Under the pieces are notes generated by a model. That model worked only from the letters and a program-made list of their open reading frames with translations, did not search any database and was not told where the DNA came from. Of a DNA stretch of 64,000 nucleotides, positions 1 through 12,800 are shown in pieces. The translations under genes were made by a program, and so were the position numbers. Within the stretch, counting starts at the first letter, position 1, and each line of letters opens with the position of its first letter. The stretch covers positions 496,001 through 560,000 of the forward strand of contig BPQB01000011.1 in NCBI GenBank assembly GCA_019973155.2. Direction: 5' to 3'. This DNA comes from Phanerochaete sordida. Taxonomy: Eukaryota; Basidiomycota; Agaricomycetes; Polyporales; Phanerochaetaceae.

Positions 1-282
1 GCTGAGGCTGGGCGAGTGAGATGCAGGACGACGAACCTCGATGGTCGTGACAGCGATCCTCGACGAGTGGATGAAGGTCTTGTCGTACCACTTCCTCGCC
101 TTCTCAGCCTCTGCCTCAGTCTTGTACCCGACGAAGCCAAAGCGTCTCGACTGGCCGTTGGGCTTGAGGACGACCTTGACATCGGTGAGCGTGCCGCCGG
201 GACCGTCCTTGGACTCGAAATGCTCACGAAGTTGCTGCTGCGTGAGGTATGCCGGTAGGTTCTTGACTATGAGACGCGACAT
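1..282 (-). CDS. MRD1: Mrd1-like pre-rRNA processing protein, N-terminal part (runs off window)
   Basis: Starts at the minus-strand ATG at 282 and runs to the window edge. The first 80 or so residues form one RRM: MSRLIVKNLPAYLTQQQL opens with the RNP2-like strand, and RRFGFVGYKT is RNP1. An RRM beginning at residue 1 with this wording is typical of Mrd1/RBM19, a protein with five to six RRMs that acts in the U3-containing small-subunit processome on 35S pre-rRNA in the nucleolus. A donor (gttcgt) appears near base 28, so the first exon probably ends there. The rest of the protein lies outside the window, so the family call rests on the first RRM only. Confidence 0.8.
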   Translation of the reverse strand, partial: MSRLIVKNLPAYLTQQQLREHFESKDGPGGTLTDVKVVLKPNGQSRRFGFVGYKTEAEAEKARKWYDKTFIHSSRIAVTTIEVRRPASHSPSLS

Positions 283-508
283 GGTGAGTTATCCTGGGCT
301 GTGTGGAAGGAAGATGTTGCCGGGGACGGGAGAGAAAGCGAGCATGGCGTCGAGAAAAAAAAAGCTGCAAAAAGCGCGGCTTAAATCGCCTTGGGCGCCT
401 CACGGTGATTGCCGAAAGACTGGGCGTCTGCGTGGCTAGACGCCAATACTGCTCCAGAGCTCGCGGTGCGAGTCTCGAGACTCTCGACGCGACACTCACT
501 TGTCCCTC

Positions 509-515
509 TATAAAA
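509..515 (+). promoter_or_regulatory. TATA box of the prefoldin subunit 3 gene
   Basis: TATAAAA, 26 bases before the ATG at 541, so the 5' leader must be very short. Confidence 0.5.
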
Positions 516-540
516 CCCTATCGCCTGATACTACACCAAC

Positions 541-1406
541 ATGGCGAGTGCTGCAGCGACAACGCAAGAACGCAACGCGAGGGGCATCCCAAAAGCTCCC
601 TTCATCGTGAATACCTCTCTCTTCCCGTCACTTCGCTTCGCGCTAAAGTCAAGCATGACAGGCCGATGTCGCTGAGTTTCTCGGTGCTGAGCCCGAGGTG
701 GAGGCTGCTCTGAAAGAGTTCCAAGCTGCACTCGCGTATGCACTCAGTCTATCGCTCACGGCTCGCTCGTGAACGAATCCCCTTGCAGGAAATACCGCTA
801 CATGGATCACAATCTCGCACAGCGGCGGCGGAGCCTCGAGGACAAGATCCCCGACATCAAGAAGACATTGAGCATGATAGAATTTCTCAGGGAACGGCGA
901 GTGAGTTAGTTCTGTGCGCATTATCTATCGCAGGCACGTAGCTGAGGACTTACTGGCTCTGCAGGAAGGGACGAAGTCCGACGACGAAGACGACCTTGAT
1001 CTCGACAACGAAGAGGATGCGGGCGAGAAGAAGGCTCTCAAGACCACCTTCGAGCTGAACGACACGTTATACGCGGAGGCAGAGCTCGAGGACACGGACA
1101 CAGTCTATCTGTGGCTAGGGGTACGCCGTCACTGTGCTTGCGCTCGCTCAAAGTCTTACAGTCGTCTAGGCAAATGTCATGCTCTCGTACAAGATACCCG
1201 AGGCGATCGCGCTGCTAAAGTCCAAACTCGAGTCTGCAGAAACCAGCCTGACGAACGTCATCGAAGACCTCGAGTTTCTGCGCGAGCAGATCACGGTGAT
1301 GGAGGTCAACACCGCGCGTGTTTACAACTGGGATGTGAAGCGGCGGAGAGAGCTGCGCGAGAAGGAAGCAATAGAAGGCGTGTCCTCCACAAAGGAGCAG
1401 AGCTGA
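541..1406 (+). CDS. PAC10: Prefoldin subunit 3
   Basis: Five exons (541-606, 662-735, 789-900, 965-1120, 1170-1406) join in frame to a 214-residue protein, a normal length for prefoldin 3 (VBP1/Pac10). Prefoldin is a cytosolic hexamer that hands unfolded actin and tubulin to the CCT chaperonin. Visible signs are the alpha-prefoldin layout: an N-terminal coiled coil ([20 protein letters not shown]), a central beta segment with [19 protein letters not shown] and VYLWLGANVMLSY, and a second coiled coil ([20 protein letters not shown]) ending [13 protein letters not shown]. All introns are GT-AG and 49-64 nt. The gene is convergent with the next one. Identification is secure by motif order. Confidence 0.9.
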
Positions 1407-1775
1407 GCTCTCGACCGGACCAGATCATCCATAAGCGTTGTAGTGCTAATATACAAAGCGGCTTCCCGGTCAGCATTGTCTGAGCGTTCGACCTGACTCC
1501 CCTATGCCACGAAGCAGTTCGTTCAGGCAATGTCACCTTGTCTAGCTTGAACATGGACCAAGCTTGCTCGGGACAATGGACACGGCATGGAGGCCCAGGT
1601 CGTATTGGAGAATCAGCGCCAACAGACGTCGACCGCCACATACATATACTCGAAGAGGTCCATAAGGGCATAGAAAGCTGACCGGCAGCCGAGCACATTA
1701 TTACTGAGGGATATAGATCTATGTATGCGGCCTGATGGTACCTGTGACGGGCATGCAATAGCGTGGCTCGAGGAT

Positions 1776-3180
1776 TTAGTCCGTAGCAGCTGCCAAGAAG
1801 CTCTGAAGGCACCGTTAGCAGACGAGAAATACCAACGGCAAAGCACCACTCACTTCTCGCTCTTCCAAGAACTCCAGGTACGTCAGGGCAATAGCAACAT
1901 AGAAACTAGGCTGCACGCCGAGTTCTCGTTCCCTGCGCAGATCTACCTCAAGTACACCGAACGTCGATCCCACCGTCCACGCTGGTGTCCGATCGTGGTA
2001 CGTTAGGAGCGGGACGGGCGTTGGCACGGGGGCCGTAGAAGACGACGCCTCTTCTTGGGACACCTTCGGAACGGGCGAGAGTGTGAATGACATGTCGTGC
2101 GACGGGGCATGGTTCTTCAGCGCAGCCATGACGCGCGCAAACACGGAGAGCTGCGTGTTCGTCGGGACGTGTGCCGTCGAATGCGGGGTCAGGATGAACG
2201 GCGTGACCACCTGGGCTGCGGGCCGCGCTTCGGGAATTTCTGCGAGCTTCGCCTGCACAGAGCGCGGCGACGGTGGCAGGATGCGCACCGTGGGATTCGT
2301 GGGCGGTGTCGGCGGATACGAGTGCGGGGATGCGTCTCCTGCCAGCGTGGCGTCGGACTCTATGGACGGCTTCGGGGACGACACGGACGCGCGGGCACTG
2401 CCAGGATGCTCCGACGGCGGGTTTGTGCGGCAGGCAAACGTCAGTGCGGCGTCTGCGTGGTATGGCGAAGATTGGGGGACCGGGGTGAGGGTGATGTACG
2501 ACCCCGGAGGGAAGGTCGGCGCGCGGATGCGAAGGTACCATCCTCGCTTTGGTCGGTGGATTGTCCACTGGATCGTTGACGTCGCATTTTCCTACATGGC
2601 TCGCCGTTTAAGATGATGCGAGTTGGACAAGGGTGCTACTCACCACAACGTGTTCGATGATCTCTTCATCGCCGAGGAACCTTTCCTTCAGACCTGCCTC
2701 GTACATTACCTCGCGCACAGACTATGATTCAGTGAGGGCTACCTTGTACCATATGACACTATCAGTTCCTTCTTCAGATACGTTTATTCGCATATCTGAC
2801 AGCACATCTGAACTGGACGCGTTGTTAGGTAGCTATGTGCAGTTCAAGGCAACAAGTTGACCTTTGCACGGTATATTTCGCCAGGTGAGCTGCGGCCAGC
2901 GCTGCGGGAGTCGCCATGTCTCGTCGTGCGGTCTGAATGTCGAGGGACGTCTCCGAGTATCCGTCCAAGGGCTGCGGACAGTCGAGAGAGGCGAAAGCAC
3001 AAGTACTGGCCCAACTGTCGCGATCACTGCTGTGCAGGCCGACGGCGCTTACTCCCACGTGGAATTCCCTAAAGAGGAAGTATGCGCCATCACAACGCAG
3101 GGACCGTGCTCGCTGTCCTTGCCATCATCCACGACCTCTTCCTCGTCCCAGTCGTCCGCCGACGGCGACGGCGAGCTCAT
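1776..3180 (-). CDS. Conserved-looking basidiomycete protein of unknown function
   Basis: The 3' part is firm: 1776-1802, 1854-2591 and 2643 upwards join through GT-AG introns and read MYEAGLKERF or, with a further 45-nt intron, SVIWYKAGLKERFLGDEEII. Then comes a strand-rich module (STIQWTIHRPKRGWYLRIR) and a Ser/Pro-rich middle. The end is helical: FYVAIALTYLEFLEERE, then SFLAAATD and stop. Further upstream, exon candidates give TVQSSDVLSDMRINVSEEG and an acidic start MSSPSPSADDWDEEEVV at 3180. The first two junctions could not be made to agree in frame, so the true start is either 2706 or near 3180. No known domain is recognised. It is divergent from KIN4, with about 160 bp between the two starts if 3180 is correct. 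Confidence 0.6.
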
Positions 3181-3337
3181 CGACGAGCTTGACACTCTTT
3201 AGTTTATTTCTGGAGTAAGCCCTTTTCCAGTTTCTTTTGTTCTCACCGCTTACCTGGTTCAACAACAGCCTGGTTACCGAGCGAGCCACGGGTTGAAAAC
3301 AGTCGCATCCTGTCCTCGACAGTCGTCTCCCTCGACC

Positions 3338-6300
3338 ATGGATCCGTTCTCTGCAAACTTGCACCCAGATTCCGCCGCCGGTCCCTCGAGATCTGCTCGG
3401 CCGGTATCTGTACAGCCTACGTCCTCCTCGACTCCTCCGTCCGCGTCTAGGAAACGCGCATCCCACTCCGTCGTCCCTGCTCATCAGCAAGAGGAGCAGC
3501 CCGTCTACAGGGATGTCTACTCTCATCCAGCTGCCATCGAGTATGCTGCTGCCCACCCTAGGCGCACCATTCCAAAGTTCGGGCCATACCTCTTACTCAG
3601 GACACTTGGCGAGGGCGAGTTCGGTAAAGTCAAGCTGGGACTGCACATGCAGTGGGGAGAAGAGGTCGCTGTCAAGCTCATTCGCCGGGGGAACATCGAT
3701 TCTACCGTGAGGATGAGCAAGATTGAGCGCGAGATCGAGGTTCTTCGGGTGCGCACTTCGCTGTCTTTGTCCGCAGGAATGTCCTCAACGGTGTCGATCA
3801 TTCCAGACACTCAAACACCCCAACATCGTCCGACTGTACGATGTAATTGAGACAGACAAGTATATCGGCATCATCCTCGAATACGCCTCGGGCGGTGAGC
3901 TCTTCGACCACATCCTTGCCCATCGCTATCTCCGCGAGAAGGATGCTTGCAAACTCTTCTGCCAGCTCATCTCTGGTGTCTGGTACATCCATCAAAAGAA
4001 GATTGTCCATCGCGACCTAAAGCTTGAGAACCTGCTCCTCGACCGTAATCGCAACGTCATAATCACCGACTTCGGCTTTGCCAACCGCTTCGAGCACCGC
4101 TCTGACGACCTGATGCAGACGAGCTGCGGTTCGCCGTGCTACGCAGCACCTGAACTCGTTATTTCGGACGGCCTCTACGTCGGCTCTGCTGTCGATATCT
4201 GGTCGTGCGGCGTCATCCTCTACGCCATGCTGGCCGGCTACCTTCCCTTCGACGACGACCCTGCGAACCCCGACGGAGACAACATTAATCTATTGTACAA
4301 GTATATCGTGAACACGCCTCTCTCGTTCCCTGACTACATATCCGAGGACGCGCGGGACCTGCTGTCTATCATGCTCGTACCCGACCCAGTCCGCCGAGCT
4401 GATTTGCCTTCCATCATGACGCACCGTTGGCTGGCACCATATGCGCATATATTCAACAAGAGCGTTGACGACCTGGAGCGATCGGCCATGGAGCAGCACC
4501 ACCAGAAGCGACTAGCCTACCAGAGGTCGATGAAGCAGGCTGCGGCCGACTCAAGCGCCAGCAAAATCTCCCGCAGCCAAAGCGCTGCTACCGCAAGCGG
4601 CTCACGCGGCCATCGTGCTCAACCAGAATACCTTTACGAGACCTCTGCAGACATGTCCGTATATTCCGCCTCGCCCGCGTCCGCGCGCCGGGGAGTCAAC
4701 TCGGCAATCGTTGTGCCGACTTCCTCGCCTATGGTTGTCGACGACGATCCCTTCGCTCCATCTGGCCCCAATGCTTCCTCGGCAGCCGCTCAGCCTACTT
4801 CCGGCCACGCTGGCAGTGGTGCTGCTGAGAAGAAGGAAAACGCTACACCAACGCTTGCGCCTGTCAAGAGCTCACCCGACACGAAGCGCAAGGGCGCCTT
4901 CCGTCACACCATTCAGGTCGAGTACGGCACTCCTGGAGAGGAGGAGACTCAGCAACCGAAGGCTCCGTCTGCGGATACTTCACCCACCATTCCTTCGCCT
5001 TCGCGGAGATCGTCGTCTGTCCGGGACCGGCCCAGCGCTCACGCACGCAAGCCAGTCCCGTCCATGGAGCAGGTCAACCAGGTTGCGGCGAAGCCTCTCC
5101 CCATCGCGCCGGTCAGCTCTCAGAAGGAGAATGCTGCGCCCAAGATCCCAGAGCAGAAGGGCGAGCCGGCAGAGCCCGTCCTCTCTATCGAGGTCACCAG
5201 CCCTCCCGTCACCCCAGCCAGCCCAGCCACCGAGCCGCCGTCACGGAACGGCACGACATCGTCTGCAGGGTCGAGTGGTTCAACGAGAGGCCGACACAAG
5301 AGGGGCATCTCCATGGACAAGATCGGCATCTCCAAACTGTTCAGCCCTTCGTCATCCGACATCCACAAACCCCAAACCAACGGGACTATCTCCCGGACGA
5401 CGTCCCAGAAGTCGGGTGGAGACCGTATGCCTTCGCAAGATACGATTACTGGGAAGGAGAAGGACGTACACCGACGACCATCGACCTTACAAGTGTCTCC
5501 TTCGCCTGTGCCCGCCAGCTCTACCAACGACACTTCTCTCCTCAGTCCGGATACTGTCTCGAGCACCAAGAAGAGCAGGCGGAATACGCTCACCGTTATG
5601 GTGGAGCCCTTCCGTACTTCGCTCAAGCAGCGCACGAAGGGTCGTACCGTCACACCGGAGTCTGCGTCCCAGGAGAAGACACTAACAGAGAAGGAGAAGC
5701 CGGTGGAGCCTCAAACTCCCCAGCCACCTGCTGTACCCAAGAAAGATGCTGCTCCTACCACACCCAACTTCTCCCCAAGAGTCGACATCGGTGCGGTGCC
5801 TGCTTCCACGCTCAAGGCGAACAAGGTCATGCAGTGGTTCCGCTCCAAGAGCAAGGGTCGTGCACCTTCCGACATGTCGGAAGACGCAGAGAAGACTCCA
5901 GTGGACACGCGTTCTGGGGTGTCTGCCAACGGCTTGCCTCCGTCTTCCACAAGCACCGTCAGCCAGAATTCGCCCTCGGAGAAGGGTCGTTCGCCGTTCG
6001 TCGGGCCGTTTACTGCGCACCCGACGCGCGCCGCGTCCAACGCGGAGCCGCCGAACGAGCGCAGCTTTGCCAGCGCGCTGGGCAGCCGCTTTGGCGGATC
6101 GTCGGCCGCCGTCGCGCGTGGCACGATCCGCGTGCACCAGGGTGCCGTCGACCAGAGCACGATCACGACCGCGCCCCCGCCGGACGTCATGAAGCAGGTC
6201 AAGAAGGTGCTCGAGGACATGGGCCTCGAAATCCAGATAGAGGGCGACTACAAGTACCGCTGCATCCGGCCCAAACGCAAGAAGGCCGTCTCCGGTATCA

Positions 6301-6842
6301 ACGGCCGCGACGTCAGCAGCGGTCTTGCTGCGCTCACGATCGTCGGATCCGCGGCTTCCAATGGGGTGAGCAGCTCGCCTATACGCAGGTATATCTTTAC
6401 TGATGCGTACAACGCAGGTCGACAAGCGCGGTCTTCCAGTCCCGTCGCCTTCCCACTCCTCAAGTGGAGGCGGCATGCTGCGTGGTCTGCTCATGCGCCG
6501 CCAGTCATCCCAAGTCTCCACTGTCACCGAGCCCCACATCGCACCCGAAGCGGCTTTGGCGGGTGTCGCCCCGACTACAGATGCGCCCGCGCAGATCACC
6601 GGCGAGCCGATCTACGGCAACCAGTCGTCGGACCAGGGTGACGAAGTGCGCTTCTCCGTCGAGCTCACGCGCATCGACCGTCTGGATGGCACATACTCGC
6701 TCGACATCCGTCGGTTGAAAGGAAACCTGCGCAGCTACAAGTTCTTGTACGATACGCTTCGACAGTACGTCATCTCCCTCTCTGTCGTCAAGTGACTATG
6801 GCTAAATCGTCACGTTCTAGACGTGCGGACCTCCAGCGGTAA
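3338..6842 (+). CDS. KIN4: KIN4-type serine/threonine protein kinase with C-terminal KA1 domain
   Basis: Four exons (3338-3748, 3807-6365, 6418-6764, 6821-6842) give 1112 residues. The kinase domain lies at about residues 80-360: glycine loop LGEGEFGKV, lysine in EEVAVKLI, catalytic loop HRDLKLENLLL, then DFGFANRF, the activation loop TSCGSPCYAAPELV, and DIWSCGVILY. It is followed by a long Ser/Pro-rich tail containing KRGISMDKIGISKLF. A basic/hydrophobic C-terminus with two halves (VMKQVKKVLEDMGLEIQIEG and RFSVELTRIDRLDG...YKFLYDTLRQ) matches a KA1 phospholipid-binding fold. Kin4/MARK-like kinases act at the cortex, in polarity and, in yeast, the spindle-position checkpoint. The ATG at 3338 has a strong context (ACCATGG); an in-frame ATG at 3293 is less likely. 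Kin1/Par-1 is the alternative name, but the WGEEVAVK and NLLYKYI wording favours Kin4. Confidence 0.88.
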
Positions 6843-7624
6843 CTTGAGCCGTCCCCAGAATTGTTCCATTAATGTAGGTGTCTTTCGTCCGATGCGTTCT
6901 GTCGCGGCTCCTCCACTATATACCATCGTAATTTCTGGGTTTTTGCGTCTTTTTCCCCTTCGCTATCCGCTTCTCATCCCCCACTCTCATTCAGATTTGG
7001 TTTCTCATGCATCTCTTCCTTCTGATCGCTTCTCCAATCCCCGCCCCACGCTACACCATCTCATTCGGACACTCGTTATCCATCGGGCGAGGTCACTTTG
7101 GAGAATTTCTGTCCCTGGAGGCTGTCTTGGAGGGTCCACTTGTGTTCGTCTCGCATGCAAACTCATGTCACCGGCCGTCATAGCACTGCATCTGTCCTGC
7201 ATCGTCATCTGGTAATAACGTATACCTAGCCCTTCCCTACTATTATATGCCTGTACCACCTTCGTCCGCTGGCAATCTAGACTCTCAAGCCCGCCGTGCT
7301 TTGCTTGCGACCGGTGCTCTCCGCCCATCGTGCGAACCGCGCGCGGCGCGAGGCACGATATCAGCGCGGGCCGACAGCACGACTCTCACGACGCCCTGGC
7401 GTCCGTTTCGGAGAGCACGCCGGGGAAGGTGCGTAAAGACCGTGTCCTTGCCAAGCAGATACTGTACATGATCGCGGTGCGATGCCCGCGGCGTGCCTGC
7501 GTGCCTGCCCAGCGCGCGGCCCACAGGCGTCCACAGGTGCCCACAACAGGCACCGTCCCGCGCGTCCCCGCCACATCGTCCACCGCCCCGCGCCGCACAC
7601 CGCGCCCACGACAGGCCGGCATGC
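6843..7624. other. Convergent intergenic region between KIN4 and the DUF6534 gene
   Basis: About 780 bases holding the 3' ends of two convergent genes. It is pyrimidine-rich directly after KIN4. No additional gene could be supported. Confidence 0.5.
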
Positions 7625-9815
7625 TCAGCAGGCGCTAAAGCTGGTGCTGCTATCCGCAAATTTGACGAGGTCGGTGTGCGTTTCGGCTTCGACCTTGACG
7701 GTCAGCGGCGCGGTGGCCTGCGCAGCCCAGGGGTGCGTGTCAGCAGCCTTGCACGCATCAGGCTTCTCGAGCCCGTGCGCAGAAGGAGCGCGCGCCGTCG
7801 AGGAGCGCGTCGTTGTCTGGCCGCGGTGCTGCGTTTGAAGCTAGTCAGCGAAGAGGAGAGGAGATGGAGGGGCGGCGTACGAAGGTCGCGCGATGCGGCG
7901 CCGCGGAGGCCGTGCTCTCGAAGTCGCTCAGGTAGATCGGCGCGGGTTCGTCGTGCCGGATCCAGTCGCGGGCGTTGAGGCTGTGGTGCTGTTAGTGTTG
8001 GCGGGGGAACCGTGTTCGAGACAGACTCACGAGCCGAGGAGGGAGTTTGAGTACACTGGACGGAGGTCAGTTATAGAAGCACCCCAAGCGAAAGTGACAT
8101 AGACGTACGCGCGCTGTATGGAACGTAGACTGCGCAGATTGCTCGGTGAACGCTCTTCACGGAACAATAGAGCTGCTACTCACCGGCAAAGAAAACGAGG
8201 TCATTCGGTCGTGTCAATCGCTGCGGAGAATTTAGTCAACGCCAGCCCGCTCGACGGCGCGATAATCGACTGACTAGGATGATAGTGGTACAGGGTATCA
8301 ACCTGTGCAGACCGTGAGCCCACAACCACGGCATAAAATGCACAAATGACGTACATGGCGAGCAAACCCGTGTTCACGGAGTATATCAGCGTCCATTCGA
8401 CGATCGACTTCGTCCTGTGCGACGAATTAGCTCTACAAGTACGTTGAAGCGGCGAGACAACACACGCACTTGTAGATCGTCGTCATCTTCGCACGCCAGA
8501 GGCAGAAGCACAATACGCCGGTGAGCAGCAGGTTCGTGAGGATGTCCATCGCGTGCAGCAGGTATATGAACCACTGCGCGGGTATCCGGGTCAGTATCAG
8601 GTGTGAAGATATGGCACAGGCTGGCGCACATTAATCTTCGCGATGCCTGCTTCTGTTTCTGTGAGCGATGACGGGATGGTACTGCGAAGGTGTCAGCACG
8701 AACACAACCAGTAAGAGAGACTTTCCAACCTGATCAGGGCAAATGCTGACGAAGCACGGTCAGCTTCAAGATTAACCAAGGCATAACAAACTGGACATAC
8801 TCATTGCGATGACTACAGCATATGAAACCTGGTCAGCCTCGGTCAATGAAATGGCTTCGTGACCACGCACTGTACGTCGCCCCGACGAGGAAGCCCTGCA
8901 CGGCTGTCAGCATCAAACTGACTGTTACTTCCAGTGCACCCACCAGGATGCCTACGAGCCGACGATTCCGCTCGCTCACTGACCGGACAAAACGTCAGCG
9001 CCGAAGCACAGCCGCCGCCGAGCATCAGGAATACTCACAGATCCATATGCGAAAGACGAACCAGCTGATTCGGCCATTAGCCAGAATCTACTCGAGTGAA
9101 GCTGGTGCTTACATCTGGACGATGAGGTTGCTGCAGTACTGTGGCAGTCGTCAGCACCGAAAAGGTCATTTGAGTGGGCGAACGTACGCCAAAAATCGTC
9201 ATGATCTGTTCGAATACATGGTGAGCAGAAGAAACACTAGCGAAGAAGTATACTTACCCCGCTACTCCTAGAGACAGAGAGAGACGTAAATTTCCGCTCA
9301 GGTATCTCTTGTACGCGGACGACGACTTACCGCGGCTGATGCTCGAAGACCTCGAGCACATTGCCGAACTGCGTGACGGTGTACCTGCAGCTCGTCAGCT
9401 TCCAGATGCTGTGAGGTTCGGAAAATATCGCACCAGTAGGTAACGTGCATCCCGCATATTAGATGGCCTGTGTTGAGGATCCTGCACGGCGGGTCAGTCC
9501 TTCGAAGCGTTCGGAACCGCACTTGTGCTTCTGCTCACCAGAGAGCCCAGATCTATCATTGGATGAGCATCCCCGCCCATCCAATTAAACATAGCATGCC
9601 ACGCACCGACCACCGCATAAGACTGCTCGCCCGCGCATTATTGTGCAAGAAAATGTAGCACTGCAGGCACAAAATGCCGAAAAGACTGCGGAAATGAGCC
9701 ACCGGTGAGCGCGCGGCGACGGCGGGCACGGGCGGGGAGCGTACATGGCGTCGGCGAACACGCCGAGCTCGAACGCGCCGATGGTGTCGTCGAGCGTGGT
9801 GGGATCGTGGGCCAT
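7625..9815 (-). CDS. DUF6534-type seven-helix membrane protein
   Basis: Starts with MAHDPTTLDDTIGAFELGVF at 9815. The first intron (about 55 nt) leads into helix 1 ILFGILCLQCYIFLHN. Many short exons follow, among them SIVEWTLIYSVNTGLLAM, the conserved late segment RPNDLVFFAVYVPYS, and YSNSLLG joined to LNARDWIRHDE. A final 52-nt intron with a ctgac branch links RATF to the tail HRGQTTTRSS...VKVEAETHTDLVKF, stop at 7625. The order (LD-T-GAF-LG, then VNTGLL, PN-VF-A, Y-NSLL-LNAR) is that of the large agaricomycete DUF6534 family, plasma-membrane-like proteins of unknown role. I did not fix every internal exon edge. A short stop at 7845 is possible if the last intron is not removed. Confidence 0.75.
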
Positions 9816-12800
9816 GGCGGGGAGCACAGGTGCGGACGGAGGGACCCTGGCTTGATGGCCGGGGGCCTATATACCGCGGGGACATGGCATCAGGTGTCGG
9901 CGCCATCAGAACGCGACTGTCGCATGCACGACGGCGCGCGGGGGACAAGCGGGGGACAATGGGCTGGCCAATCCGCGCGAGAGCGCCCCGGACGGGAGAC
10001 CGCTGGGCCAGCGCGCGTGGACGCATGACCGGCGGCAGCACCTCGCATCTCGGAACAGACCCTGCGGCCCCATCTCAGGGATGCCCACCGAGCTGTGTTT
10101 GCCGGGCTGCGTCGCACATCGTGCAGCTCGCCGTCGGTGGTGTCTGCCGGGTGTACATGTGTGCTCGTCGTGTGGAGGCCTCCGCTGCAATGTGGTGCGA
10201 GGGTGCGCTCGTCGCGCTGGGCGGCATCCGGAGGGCTGTGCGTCAAGACGTAACTTTCCGAGTCTAAAGTTATGTGATCATAATGCGCGACCATCAATCG
10301 ACGATGCTTCGCAAGCTAGCCGTCCGGTGTCACGGAGTGATAAACACGGTCATGACTTGTTTTGGACGCAGTGGGAAACAGCCGCACCGCGCTCAGATCA
10401 CACTGCTTCGGACGATCCCCGCGCAAGCGAGCGGCGATGAGCAGGTCCCAATCCCAATGTTCCAGAGCAGCAGGACCCAGCGCGAACGGGCGTGAACGCC
10501 CTTCGAGTCGCACTGCGGAGAGGCAAGACGAGGATGCTACGACCGTCTCTTAGACTGCCAAGGCAACCCCGTCTCAGTCGGTATCCACGTCGAGGAGCAT
10601 CAACGAGATAGGACCGCACCAATGCACGTTCCACACCTTGGTGATCGCGAGGCGAGCGGTGCCCGCAAACTCCGGGAGAGCTGGTGTCGGGACTGCGATC
10701 GATCACACCGCATTGTGCGCACCTTACGCAAATGATGACCAGCTGCGTACGCTCGGCCTGCAGATCACCTTGGTGGCGGCACTCGCAGAGGCGGAGGCGG
10801 TGCTGAGGTACACATCTGCCAAGCGGCGCAGGCCAGTGCGGTGCAGCGACGTCAGTGCACATCGCCTTGCAGATGCAGGAGGCGGGCGTACCTGGCAAGG
10901 TGCAGCCCCGCGATATCATGTATCTTGTTAGGCGTCCAGGAGCAAAGTAAGGGCCTGCAGCGAATCAAATGCAAAGCGTAGCAATTAATTTGTGCCTGGG
11001 ATATCACTGCAAGCATCCCACAGTTCGATGCTTCACGCTGGGCTGATAGCGCAGTGTGACACTCGATGAGAGCGATTGCCGGCGAGCACATCCATCCCAG
11101 ATGCACCACCTGCGCATTGTCTAAGGCTCTGAAAGCCCACCTGGCAGACAACCGCCCCCTGACGGGGCTAACGACACATTGAATCGCGTCGCGCCCCAGA
11201 CCGCATGGCCGCTGCTGTCGACACAAACCCAAACGCGAGCGTCACGAAGTATATCACAGGCGCAACGCTAGAAGCCACGAGGGCCTGTGTCAGGTCTGCC
11301 TGCAACGCTTCTGGCCGGGGCGTCCCTGGAGAATGGAGGGCGGGGCCAAAAATAAGTGCGTGCGTGATTCGGGGCGACGCCAGGGAGCAACAGAAGGATG
11401 TGATCTATGGGGCCGTGTCAGTGTGCCTGCGAGTGGCAAGGATCTCACCGCGCGCGACGCTTCGACTTCTCGCGCCGGGGCCGAGCGAAGCAGGTGCGCG
11501 CAGGCACAGAAGCCCCGGCCCCGAAGACTTCAGGCTCAATCACAGGAGGCCCAGCACCACAGCAGCATCTCGCGGGCGCACGGGGGACGCCGACGAGTGT
11601 CGCGCTCGGGGTTCGTTCGGGGGACTTCCTGAGGCGCGGCCGCACCTGGATTGTGCTCCGAGCCTCCCGGGGCTATGTCGTGGTCCATTCGCGGGCGCAT
11701 CGCTCGCTGGTGAGCGCAACGAGGGCGTGGGGCAGCACGGACGCCCAGGTGCGGTGATCGCATGGGGTCTAGGGCGTTGCGGGCCGTACGGCACATTGGG
11801 CTAGCGACGAGCACATGAAAGTGGGCTAGCGTGGTGCGTGGCGGTGCATTGACATTTGGGCAGTAGGAGATATGGGGGCTGGTGACCTGGGGCGGTGGGT
11901 TGGATGAATGGTGTGTCGGGGATACGAGGAGCTACGTTTGCGCTAGCCGCAGCTCCGGTAGTAACTGTACGAAGTTCAATTCTGTAATCGTGAGCCTCGG
12001 GGAGCGACACGACGCGGATGGTGGCGCGATCAGGCGACGCGACATGTCGGCGTGCAGCGTCGTCCGCCGACATCTACAGTTCGACATGAGGACAACAAAC
12101 GTCCAAAATAAGGTGCATCCTCGTACCAGGTATAAATAGCATGGAAGATTGCAACATATTGCGTCGTGTTCTGTGATAAATGCGTCGTTACCTGAGATAG
12201 TTCGCAAGTGAGCCAGGACGCACCATATCGCGTATGTCACGGAGCTGTAAACATAGCGGCACCTGGAAGGGCTTGGAAGACATGAGGCCTGCCTAAACCT
12301 GTTGAACCAGCCCTGCGAATGGAAAAGGCGTACAACGCGTTTATGCTCTGCCGTCAAGACACAAAAGACAGTCTAAGCCATTTCGCGTCGGAGAAGGACG
12401 CGTGCTGGGAGACATGCTGGCAGCGATTTGCCCTGTATAAGATGCAACGCTGAGTATATACGTTGTATAAATGGTGCTGGCACAAGACTCGTGCAGAATG
12501 AGGCCTTGAGGCTTGTAAGGATGTGGTTCAAAACAGACGACGGGACGACGAGCTCAAGCGCGGCGGTCACGGCCGCACTCGCTTAGTCAGCGCTGGGCCG
12601 CCTCTTGCCATTTCGGGCAGCGGCGGCGTCGTGGCGCGTCGAGGTTGCGCAAGGTTGCTCCCGACTTCCACACTCTGTTCACCACTCACTAGGCACGTCG
12701 AACAGCACGAGTCCGAAGATGCCGAGTCGTTTTTGAGCAGAGAAAAGGCGCGAAAGAGATGGCACTGCGCTGCCTGTAATTTGACAGTTCACGTTCTACA

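Noticed and set aside
4615..5685. 356-residue open frame in another frame of KIN4
   Set aside because: Shadow of the Ser/Pro-rich KIN4 tail; Arg/Ser/Pro only, no motifs, no splice or promoter support.
10398..11830. Minus-strand fragments resembling a second DUF6534 membrane protein
   Set aside because: Hydrophobic pieces exist, but none of the diagnostic motifs (VNTGLL, PN-VF-A, LNAR) was found and the frame cannot be joined.
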